Assembly: GCA_947504045.1 (NCBI GenBank)
Contig: CANNFY010000001.1
Location: forward strand, 186,001 to 250,000
Reading direction: 5' to 3'
From: an uncultured Maribacter sp.
GTDB lineage: Bacteria; Bacteroidota; Bacteroidia; Flavobacteriales; Flavobacteriaceae
DNA length: 64,000 nt
The notes beneath the pieces are model-generated. The model did not search any database and was not told where the DNA came from. It worked only from the letters and a program-made list of their open reading frames with translations. The translations under genes and the position numbers were made by a program. This document shows positions 19,365 to 27,493 of the stretch, piece after piece (positions within the stretch are counted from its first letter, which is position 1; every line of letters begins with the position of its first letter).

Positions 19365-20185
19365 TTTTTCTTTTTATGTAATTCTGACGTATCTAAAAAC
19401 TCTTCCAAGACAATTTTAGCATCTCCATAAAGAAAAGTTTTAGAAGAGCCTGAAGAGACTATATTAATATTCTCAAAAGCGTATACTCTTGCACTAGGAG
19501 AATCGGATAAAACTACAGACACATTTGCTGCTTGTAGTTTTTCTGCTTTTAAATTAGAAGAACCAGAAAGTTTAATCATTAGATCTTCTGTAGTACCATC
19601 TAATTTTGCAGAAGAACTATTGTTCATAGTTATAACATTACTATTACTTGTAGAGTAAATAGAAACATCTATACGATCTTTTAAATTAATATTTAAAGAG
19701 TCGCTATCTATATTAAAATTACCTGAACTATTACCCTCCATATTAATTTCTACATAAGGAGACTGCGCATTTAATTCTAACTTAGAATCTTCAAAAGTTG
19801 TTACGTATAAAGATTCCGATTCTACTATATCGTCCATTCTAATTCTTCCTCCTCTCATTATAATAGCCTCTAATTCCACAAAATTTACAACTATATTTAA
19901 TTTCTTTTTTCTAATAATTTTATAGAAAGAACTTATTTTAAGAGTACCATCAACAACCCTAAATTTTAAAACATCAATTAAATTATCGTCTGCTAAAATA
20001 GAATACCCTTCAACACTACTTTTCGTAAGTGTTATATCTAAATCATCTGTTAATTCTATAGCCGTAAATGATGGTAATTCTTGACTTACTTCAATTACAT
20101 TTTTATTCCCTTTAATTTTAGGTTTACGTTGAGCAAAAGTAGTAACACTAAATAAGCACAGTGCTACAATTAAAATGTTTTTCAT
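19361..20185 (-). CDS. Secreted GIN-domain (DUF2807) protein
   Basis: A 274-residue protein with a signal peptide at 1-18 (MKNILIVALCLFSVTTFA). A right-handed beta-helix-like body follows with many short strands rich in Ser, Asn, Asp and Val. The opening words QELPSFTAIELTDDLDITLT and the repeated pattern of short strands ending in small residues match the 'head GIN domain' family (DUF2807), common in Bacteroidota and of unknown function. The gene lies downstream of the ctaD terminator and converges on the acyl-CoA oxidase gene with a four-base overlap. A surface or periplasmic location is inferred. Confidence 0.82.
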   Translation of the reverse strand: MKNILIVALCLFSVTTFAQRKPKIKGNKNVIEVSQELPSFTAIELTDDLDITLTKSSVEGYSILADDNLIDVLKFRVVDGTLKISSFYKIIRKKKLNIVVNFVELEAIIMRGGRIRMDDIVESESLYVTTFEDSKLELNAQSPYVEINMEGNSSGNFNIDSDSLNINLKDRIDVSIYSTSNSNVITMNNSSSAKLDGTTEDLMIKLSGSSNLKAEKLQAANVSVVLSDSPSARVYAFENINIVSSGSSKTFLYGDAKIVLEEFLDTSELHKKKN

Positions 20186-20256
20186 TCAAATTTATTTATT
20201 CGTTAATGGTAACTGTAAGATATTAAAAAAAGTGACAAACTATTTCAATTAAGAGC

Positions 20257-20286
20257 AAAAAAAAATCTAACTAAATAGTTAGATTT
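20257..20286 (-). terminator. Terminator at the end of the act-cta operon
   Basis: A ten-base stem, AAATCTAACT with its complement, closes on an AAAT loop. Runs of A upstream and T downstream make it work in principle on both strands. It lies 27 bases past the ctaD stop. Confidence 0.88.
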
Positions 20287-20312
20287 TTTTTAATATATTT
20301 TATAAAAACATT

Positions 20313-22139
20313 TTAATGATGCATTTCTTCTTCATCTGGTTGTAATGGAACCGTTTGCGGAACAAAGTCCTGCCCTGGTATAATATATTCTCCATTAGCA
20401 TCAACTTTACTATAATCATAAGCCCAACGATGAACTTCAGGAATTGGACCATGCCAGTTACCATGAAAATGTTCATGAGGAGTTGTCCATTCTAATGTAT
20501 TAGATCCCCATGGGTTTAGAGAACCTTTCTTACCATTAAAAATACTATTAATAAAGTTATATAAAAATATTAATTGTGCACATGCTGCAATTATAGCAAA
20601 TACTGTCATAAGTACTTGTACATCTGTTAGCTCATCAAACATTGGGAATGCTGTATTTTCATAATATCTTCTTGGAACACCTGCCATACCAACAAAATGC
20701 ATAGGAAAGAAAACCCCATAAGCACAAACTGCTGTAATCCAAAAGTGTACATAACCAAGGTTCTTATTCATCATTTTACCCTCAAACATTTTAGGGAACC
20801 AATGGTATACCCCAGCAAATAAACCATATAACGCAGATATACCCATTACTAAGTGAAAGTGTGCTACTACAAAATAAGTATCATGAACGTTAATATCTAA
20901 CGTACTATCTCCTAAAACAATACCTGTTAAACCACCTGTTATAAAAGTTGAAACTAAACCTATTGAAAATAACATACCAGGATTTAACTGTAAATTACCT
21001 TTCCAAAGTGTAGTAATATAGTTGAAAGATTTAACTGCAGATGGTATTGCAATTAATAATGTTGTAAATGTAAATACAGAACCTAAGAAAGGATTCATAC
21101 CAGATATAAACATATGATGTCCCCAAACAATTGTAGATAAAAATGCAATTGCAATAATAGAAGCAATCATTGCTCTATATCCAAAAATTGGTTTACGAGC
21201 ATTTGTAGACATAACTTCAGATGTTATACCTAATGCAGGTAATAATACTATATATACTTCAGGGTGACCTAAGAACCAAAATAAATGCTCATACAAAACA
21301 GGTGAACCACCTTGGTAATGTAAAACCTCTCCTTGTATAAAAATATCAGACAAAAAGAATGAGGTTCCAAAACTTCTATCCATTATAAGCAATAAAGCTG
21401 CTGATAAAAGAACCGGGAAAGAAATAACACCAATAATTGCAGTTACAAAGAAAGCCCATATAGTTAAAGGTAATCTAGTCATAGACATACCTTTGGTACG
21501 CATATTAATTACTGTTACTATATAATTTAACGAACCAAGTAATGATGATGCAATAAATACTGCCATAGATACCAACCATAATGTCATACCCATACCTGAA
21601 CCAGGTTGCGCCATAGGTAATGCACTTAAAGGAGGGTAAATTGTCCATCCAGCTGCAGCAGGTCCTGCTTCAACAAATAAAGAGCAAACCATAATTACAC
21701 TAGACAAAAAGAATAACCAATAAGATACCATGTTTAAAAAACCTGATGCCATATCTCTTGCTCCAATTTGTAGTGGAATAAGAAGGTTACTAAACGTACC
21801 ACTTAAACCTGCCGTAAGTACAAAAAAGACCATTATAGTACCGTGTATAGTAACTAATGCTAAATAAATATCTGCATCCATTACACCACCTGGCGCCCAT
21901 TTTCCTAAGACAGCCTCAAAAATTGGGAAAGATTCTCCTGGCCAAGCAATTTGCATTCTAAATAAGATAGACATTGCTATACCAATAGTACCCATGATTA
22001 AACCAGTAATTAAATACTGCTTAGAAATCATTTTATGATCCGTACTAAATATATATTTTGTTACAAAGGTTTCTTTGTGATGATGATGTCCATGATCCTC
22101 TTCGTGACCATCTACCTGTGCATGTGCTGTTGCTGACAT
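20313..22139 (-). CDS. ctaD: Cytochrome c oxidase subunit I
   Basis: 608-residue catalytic subunit with twelve or more membrane helices that reduces oxygen to water and pumps protons. Haem and copper ligands are present: His99 (ALVTIHGTIMVFF), His292 with the cross-linking Tyr296 (GHPEVY), His341 and His342, and His419/His427/His429 (HDTYFVVAHFHL). Glu294 in GHPEVY is the D-channel glutamate of A1-type oxidases. The N-terminus is unusually His-rich (seven His in residues 6-21). It is the last gene of the act-cta operon, 42 bases after ctaC, and ends before a strong terminator. The subunit III genes lie separately at 1-1219. Confidence 0.96.
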   Translation of the reverse strand: MSATAHAQVDGHEEDHGHHHHKETFVTKYIFSTDHKMISKQYLITGLIMGTIGIAMSILFRMQIAWPGESFPIFEAVLGKWAPGGVMDADIYLALVTIHGTIMVFFVLTAGLSGTFSNLLIPLQIGARDMASGFLNMVSYWLFFLSSVIMVCSLFVEAGPAAAGWTIYPPLSALPMAQPGSGMGMTLWLVSMAVFIASSLLGSLNYIVTVINMRTKGMSMTRLPLTIWAFFVTAIIGVISFPVLLSAALLLIMDRSFGTSFFLSDIFIQGEVLHYQGGSPVLYEHLFWFLGHPEVYIVLLPALGITSEVMSTNARKPIFGYRAMIASIIAIAFLSTIVWGHHMFISGMNPFLGSVFTFTTLLIAIPSAVKSFNYITTLWKGNLQLNPGMLFSIGLVSTFITGGLTGIVLGDSTLDINVHDTYFVVAHFHLVMGISALYGLFAGVYHWFPKMFEGKMMNKNLGYVHFWITAVCAYGVFFPMHFVGMAGVPRRYYENTAFPMFDELTDVQVLMTVFAIIAACAQLIFLYNFINSIFNGKKGSLNPWGSNTLEWTTPHEHFHGNWHGPIPEVHRWAYDYSKVDANGEYIIPGQDFVPQTVPLQPDEEEMHH

Positions 22140-22181
22140 AATCGAACTTTATTTTTTATTAATTTATTATTTTACTTGTAA

Positions 22182-23243
22182 TTAGTTTACAGAAGCTATA
22201 AAGGACTTAACAGTTTTTTGCTCGTTAATCCATTTATTATATTCCTCTTCTGTTTCCACAATTATTTTCATTTGCATATTGTAATGAGATTTTCCACAAA
22301 TTTTATTACAAAGTAAAATATAATCAAATTCCCATGGGTCAGAGTTATCTTCTCCAAGAGCAGCTTTTTTTGCTCTTATGGCATTTGTTCTTTTAACTTT
22401 ATCTACAACATCCGGATTTTTTCTCATCTCTGCAGTTGTAGTTATTGGGGTAAATGAAAATTCTGTAATCATACCAGGAACACAATTCATTTGTGCTCTA
22501 AAGTGTGGCATGTAAGCAGAATGTAATACATCTTGAGAACGCATTTTAAAATTAACTTTTCTACCAACAGGTAAATGTAATTCTTTTACAACAATGTCAT
22601 CTTGTGCATACGTATCTGAAGGATCTATACCTAATACATTAGCATTATCAATATCTATCATTCTAACATTAGCTCCACCAAGCACATTATCTTGTCCAGC
22701 ATATCTTGCTGTCCAATTAAATTGTTGTGCATATAGTTCCACAATTATAGGATCATCCTCATCATTAACATCCATAATTTCAGTCCAAGTATAAAGTCCC
22801 CAAAGAATTAAACCTGCTAATACTATTACAGGAATAATTGTCCAAATAAACTCTAACCTATCATTATCTGCATAAAACAATGCTTTATTTCCTTTCTTAC
22901 CACTGTATTTGTATCCAAAATAATGTAATAAAGCTTGGGTTAATGTTTGCACAATAAATATTATAACAAATGAAACCAACATTAAATAATCGTATTCTGC
23001 ACCATGTGCAGATGCTGCTGTTGGTAATAATACTTTAGTATATTTCCAAAAACTAAAAATGGTTATTGCATAAATAAATATTAAAAATGCAAAAAGTAAA
23101 TAACCATTGATCTTATTATCTTGATCATTTGCTATTTGAGAATTTTCCGTTGTCAGTTGCGAAAGTTCAAACATTTTGGTCATCTGAGAGATCCCAATTG
23201 CCACTAGAACTAATACCGCAATTATAGTTAATACTGTAGTCAT
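22182..23243 (-). CDS. ctaC: Cytochrome c oxidase subunit II (CuA subunit)
   Basis: 353 residues with a short N-terminal hydrophobic segment (3-20), two more helices (about 48-68 and 85-105) and another near 135-152, followed by the periplasmic cupredoxin domain. The CuA site reads C312-N-K-I-C316-G-K-S-H320-Y-N-M323, with the upstream His in DVLHSAYMPHFRAQ. The position between the two cysteines that is usually Glu is Lys314 here. It receives electrons from cytochrome c or directly from the ActE haem of the neighbouring complex. It lies between actF and ctaD in one operon. Confidence 0.95.
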   Translation of the reverse strand: MTTVLTIIAVLVLVAIGISQMTKMFELSQLTTENSQIANDQDNKINGYLLFAFLIFIYAITIFSFWKYTKVLLPTAASAHGAEYDYLMLVSFVIIFIVQTLTQALLHYFGYKYSGKKGNKALFYADNDRLEFIWTIIPVIVLAGLILWGLYTWTEIMDVNDEDDPIIVELYAQQFNWTARYAGQDNVLGGANVRMIDIDNANVLGIDPSDTYAQDDIVVKELHLPVGRKVNFKMRSQDVLHSAYMPHFRAQMNCVPGMITEFSFTPITTTAEMRKNPDVVDKVKRTNAIRAKKAALGEDNSDPWEFDYILLCNKICGKSHYNMQMKIIVETEEEYNKWINEQKTVKSFIASVN

Positions 23244-23273
23244 TGTATGATTTAATATTATATACCTTACTTA

Positions 23274-24605
23274 TTAATAATGAAAATGTTTACTCTCTCC
23301 TATAAAAGGATTTCGTTTAGGCTGTAATGGTGCATTAGCCAAAGCTCTAAATACCCAGAAAATGAATAAGCCTGCAAAAAATAATATAGACCCAATTTCT
23401 GGTATACCAATAAACCATTGGTCACCAACTGTAGAAGGCATAATCATATTAAATATATCTAGGTAATGTCCTGCTAAAATAACAACACCTGCCATTACTA
23501 CAAACCAATTTACTCTCTTATAATCACTATTCATTAACAATAAAACAGGGAATAAGAAATTCATCACTATCATACCAAAAAATGGCAATCTAAAATCTTG
23601 TATACGTGTAACGTAATATGTTACCTCTTCTGGAATATTCGAATACCATATTAACATGAATTGAGAGAACCATAAATAAGTCCAAAAAACACTTATTCCA
23701 AACATAAATTTAGCTAAATCATGTATATGACTATCATTTACATCTTCTAAATATCCTTTAGATTTTAAATATATAGTAACCATTGCAATAACAGTTATTC
23801 CTGATACAAACATACTTGCAAAAACATACCAGCCAAATAAAGTACTGAACCAGTGTGGATCTACACTCATAATCCAATCCCAAGACATTATAGATTCTGA
23901 AATAAGATAAAATACTAAGAAAGCAGCAGAGATTCTAAAATTTAATTTAAAATTAGAATCATCATTTGACTCATCTTGTTTTATAGATAACTTTCTTGAA
24001 TATTCACGATATAGTATCCAACCTGCTAAAAATATTGCAGCTCTTATTAAGAAAAATGTAGGGTTTAAGTAACCTTTTTTACCTTGTAATAAATGATCAT
24101 GTGCAACTACATCAGCATCCATCCAAACAAATAAATGGTTAAAATGTAACACAGATAGTAATAATATTACAAATACAATAATACCACCAGGAACCAAATA
24201 AGAAGTAATACCTTCCATTACTCTAAATAATAAAGGCGACCAACCAGCTTGTGCTGCTCTTTGTATAGCATAAAAAGCTAATACACCTAAAGCTATCATC
24301 ATAAAAAAGAAAGCGGCTACATATAAAGCAGCCCAAGGCTTATTCTGCAATTGGTGTAATACATGCTCATCATGCGCCGAATCATGGCCATTATCATGGC
24401 CGTGAGCGTCAGCTTCTCCATGTTCAGCATGAGCAGCATCAACTACCGCATGACTATCTCCATGAGTATCATGACTACTTGCCACAATGGCTTTAGATTC
24501 TTCAATGGTGCTTGGAGCTGAGATAAAACCTATTGCAATACCAATAAATCCAACTGCCATTAAAATAAAAGAAGCAATTTTTAGTCTGTTTGAAAAGGTG
24601 TACAT
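23274..24605 (-). CDS. actF: Alternative complex III subunit ActF
   Basis: 443-residue integral membrane protein with about ten hydrophobic helices, homologous in plan to the NrfD-like ActC and known in alternative complex III as the second large membrane subunit. Between helix 1 (about 10-30) and helix 2 (about 90-115) lies a loop with eleven His in residues 45-84, mixed with Asp, Glu and Gly, a likely metal-binding or flexible loop. Later words SWDWIMSVDPHWFSTLFGW and LWFSQFMLIWYSNIPEE are typical of the family. It is followed by ctaC after 30 bases. Confidence 0.92.
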   Translation of the reverse strand: MYTFSNRLKIASFILMAVGFIGIAIGFISAPSTIEESKAIVASSHDTHGDSHAVVDAAHAEHGEADAHGHDNGHDSAHDEHVLHQLQNKPWAALYVAAFFFMMIALGVLAFYAIQRAAQAGWSPLLFRVMEGITSYLVPGGIIVFVILLLSVLHFNHLFVWMDADVVAHDHLLQGKKGYLNPTFFLIRAAIFLAGWILYREYSRKLSIKQDESNDDSNFKLNFRISAAFLVFYLISESIMSWDWIMSVDPHWFSTLFGWYVFASMFVSGITVIAMVTIYLKSKGYLEDVNDSHIHDLAKFMFGISVFWTYLWFSQFMLIWYSNIPEEVTYYVTRIQDFRLPFFGMIVMNFLFPVLLLMNSDYKRVNWFVVMAGVVILAGHYLDIFNMIMPSTVGDQWFIGIPEIGSILFFAGLFIFWVFRALANAPLQPKRNPFIGESKHFHY

Positions 24606-24620
24606 ATTCTTATCTATGTA

Positions 24621-25181
24621 TTATTTTATTAAATCTTGTTTCAATGCCATTACATACTCAGAAACTTGCCACATTTCCTCTGTATTCATTTGGGAAGCAT
24701 AAGAACCCATTGAGTTTAAACCATATTGCACTGTATGATATGCTGTACCAACAGTAATATTTCTAGCTGCATCTGCATAACTAGGAACACCTAATATCTT
24801 TTCTCTTTTTACTAAAGTACCTTGCCCTTTACCTTTTGGCCCGTGACAAATAGCACAATAAATACCATACAACTCTTTACCTTTAGCCAAATTAGAATCC
24901 CTTTGTAAAGAATCTAAAGGACTAGGATTTAATCTAGCAATTTCCTTTCCTTCTGGGGTATTTTCAATTCCGTAAGGAATCCACCCTCTAGATATTGTAT
25001 TTTCTGCAGGCATTTTAGCCTCCATTCCGTTTGGTAAAAAATCTGCCTCACTATAAGCTTCATATCCAACAGACTCATACATGTTTGGCATATATTGATA
25101 ATTAGGTTTACTCTTATCAGCACAAGATGTTGCTAAAAGAACCAATCCAAACACAACTATTATTTTATTAAAACTGTTCAT
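24621..25181 (-). CDS. actE: Alternative complex III subunit ActE, monohaem cytochrome c lipoprotein
   Basis: 186 residues with a lipoprotein signal ending in LLATSC (lipidated Cys20) and one haem c site at C109-A-I-C-H113. Distal methionine candidates are in NSMGSYASQM. ActE is known as the monohaem cytochrome of alternative complex III and probably hands electrons to the oxidase CuA domain. It starts two bases after actD and is followed closely by actF. Confidence 0.93.
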   Translation of the reverse strand: MNSFNKIIVVFGLVLLATSCADKSKPNYQYMPNMYESVGYEAYSEADFLPNGMEAKMPAENTISRGWIPYGIENTPEGKEIARLNPSPLDSLQRDSNLAKGKELYGIYCAICHGPKGKGQGTLVKREKILGVPSYADAARNITVGTAYHTVQYGLNSMGSYASQMNTEEMWQVSEYVMALKQDLIK

Positions 25182-25183
25182 AT

Positions 25184-25714
25184 TTAATGACTGTTTTTTT
25201 CTGATATATTAATTTCTATAGCACCACTCTCTGCTAACAAATCTCTCAACTCTGATTCATTATCATGAATTTCAATTTCCATTAAGAAAAGATCATCTGT
25301 TGTTCTAACATCTGGGTTTTCAGCTTTCTTAAATGGCCATAATCTACTTCTTAAGTAAAATGTAATTACCATTAAGTGAGCAGCAAAAAAAACTGTTAGC
25401 TCAAACATAATTGGCACAAATGCCGGCATGTTTTCTATATAACTAAAGCTTGGTTTACCACCTATATCTTGTGGCCAATCTTCAATCATAATAAAATTCA
25501 TCATTAATGTTGCAACTGAAATACCAACACAACCATAAAGAAAAGCAGTAATAGCTAACCTAGTAGGTTCTAAACCCATTGCTTTATCTAAACCATGAAC
25601 AGGAAAAGGACAAAACACTTCTTCTATATGATGTTTAGCTGCTTTTACTTTTTTAACTGCATGCATTAGCACTTCGTCATCATTATAATAAGCATGTATA
25701 ACTTTAGATGCCAT
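25184..25714 (-). CDS. actD: Alternative complex III subunit ActD (DUF3341)
   Basis: A 176-residue protein with a cytoplasmic N-terminal domain (1-50, with the Cys-Pro and His-Gly words FCPFPVHGLDKAMGL) and two membrane helices (about 55-75 and 95-118). This is the DUF3341 layout of ActD. It lies between actC and actE with gaps of two to four bases, so translation is probably coupled. Confidence 0.92.
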   Translation of the reverse strand: MASKVIHAYYNDDEVLMHAVKKVKAAKHHIEEVFCPFPVHGLDKAMGLEPTRLAITAFLYGCVGISVATLMMNFIMIEDWPQDIGGKPSFSYIENMPAFVPIMFELTVFFAAHLMVITFYLRSRLWPFKKAENPDVRTTDDLFLMEIEIHDNESELRDLLAESGAIEINISEKNSH

Positions 25715-25718
25715 ATTC

Positions 25719-27458
25719 TTATTTATTTGAATTTAATTTATTGGCTTGACCAGCCCAATCGTCTCTCTGTGCTCTACCCGGAAATGAACCTGTTATAGAA
25801 TCTAGTAAATCATATTCTTTTTCCGTCATTTTACCGACCTGAGCAAAAGTATAAATACCTATTTGGTTTAATGTAACTTCCATTTTTGGACCAATACCTT
25901 TTACCTTCTTTAAATCATCAGCAGTATCTGTATCCACATTAAAAGAACCTAAAACACCTAGTAAATCAGAAACATCTTTTTCATTTGGCTCTATAACCTC
26001 ATTAACCTGCTCTTCAACATTACTAACAATAGCATTGTTACCAACTAACGGTTTAGTTATTTCATATGTTGGTAACCCAGCATCTCTTAATTTTTTATAT
26101 TTTTCTCCAGATGATTTTAAAATAGATTTAACTTCAGCCTGTGCAATAACTGGGAATGTTCTAGCATACAATAAAAACAATACAAAAAAGAAGCCTATAG
26201 TTCCAATAAATATTCCAATATCAACAAACGTAGGAGAAAACATTGTCCAAGAAGAAGGCAAGTAATCTCTATGCAATGAAGTTACAATAATTACAAATCT
26301 TTCAAACCACATTCCAATGTTTACCACAATAGAAATAAAGAAAGAAAACATAATACTTGTACGTAATTTTTTAAACCACATAAACTGAGGAGAAAACACA
26401 TTACAAGTCATCATTGACCAGTATGCCCACCAGTAAGGTCCTGTTGCTCTGTTTAAGAATGCATACTGCTCATACTCCACACCTGAATACCAAGCCATAA
26501 ATAACTCTGTAATATACGCACAACCAACAATTGACCCTGTAAGCATTATTACAATATTCATAAGCTCTATATGCTGAACAGTAATATATGCTTCTAAATG
26601 ACACACTTTTCTCATAATGATTAACAAAGTGTTTACCATAGCAAATCCAGAGAAAATTGCACCCGCAACAAAATATGGTGGAAATATTGTTGTATGCCAA
26701 CCTGGTATTACCGAAGTAGCAAAATCAAAAGATACAATAGTGTGTACAGAAAGTACTAAAGGTGTAGCTAAACCAGCCAAAACCAAAGACACTTCTTCAA
26801 AACGTTGCCAGTCTTTAGCACGCCCACTCCAACCAAAACTTAACAGACCATATATTTTCTTTTGAAAAGGTAATATAGCTCTATCTCTAAGCATTGCAAA
26901 ATCTGGTAATAAACCTGTCCACCAGAATACTAAAGACACAGATAAATAAGTTGATATAGCAAATACATCCCAAAGTAAAGGAGAGTTAAAGTTAACCCAT
27001 AACGAACCAAATTGATTTGGTATTGGCAATACCCAATACGCTAACCACGGACGACCCATGTGTATAATTGGAAATAACCCAGCCTGTACAACAGAAAAAA
27101 TTGTCATTGCTTCTGCAGAACGGTTAATTGCCATTCTCCATTTTTGTCTGAAAAGTAATAGTACTGCAGAAATTAATGTTCCTGCATGACCAATACCTAC
27201 CCACCAAACAAAGTTAGTAATATCCCATGCCCAGTTTACAGACTTATTAAGTCCCCAAGTTCCGATACCTGTAGATACAGTATAAATAATACAACCTAAT
27301 CCCCAAAGGAATGCTACCAATGCAATGGAAAAAACAATCCACCAATGCTTATTAGCTCTTCCTTCTACAGGAGCAGCAATATCCACTGTTACATCATGGT
27401 AACCTTTATCTCCAACAACTAGGGCTTTTCTTATAGGTGCTTCGTAATGCGACGCCAT
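25719..27458 (-). CDS. actC: Alternative complex III subunit ActC (NrfD-like) with a C-terminal helix-hairpin-helix-like extension
   Basis: A 579-residue membrane protein of the NrfD/PsrC family that forms the quinol site of alternative complex III. About ten hydrophobic helices occupy residues 38-440, with words such as WWVGIGHAGTLISAVL and MGRPWLAYWVLPIPNQFG. After the membrane part comes a soluble tail. Its last 66 residues (514-579) contain DDLKKVKGIGPKMEVTLNQI and end in DDWAGQANKLNSNK. This tail resembles helix-hairpin-helix modules and closely resembles the tail of S2 at 54127-54372. I do not know its role in the respiratory complex. Confidence 0.94.
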   Translation of the reverse strand: MASHYEAPIRKALVVGDKGYHDVTVDIAAPVEGRANKHWWIVFSIALVAFLWGLGCIIYTVSTGIGTWGLNKSVNWAWDITNFVWWVGIGHAGTLISAVLLLFRQKWRMAINRSAEAMTIFSVVQAGLFPIIHMGRPWLAYWVLPIPNQFGSLWVNFNSPLLWDVFAISTYLSVSLVFWWTGLLPDFAMLRDRAILPFQKKIYGLLSFGWSGRAKDWQRFEEVSLVLAGLATPLVLSVHTIVSFDFATSVIPGWHTTIFPPYFVAGAIFSGFAMVNTLLIIMRKVCHLEAYITVQHIELMNIVIMLTGSIVGCAYITELFMAWYSGVEYEQYAFLNRATGPYWWAYWSMMTCNVFSPQFMWFKKLRTSIMFSFFISIVVNIGMWFERFVIIVTSLHRDYLPSSWTMFSPTFVDIGIFIGTIGFFFVLFLLYARTFPVIAQAEVKSILKSSGEKYKKLRDAGLPTYEITKPLVGNNAIVSNVEEQVNEVIEPNEKDVSDLLGVLGSFNVDTDTADDLKKVKGIGPKMEVTLNQIGIYTFAQVGKMTEKEYDLLDSITGSFPGRAQRDDWAGQANKLNSNK

Positions 27459-27493
27459 AGACTTTAATTATAGTTACTTTCTTATTTGTTTGA

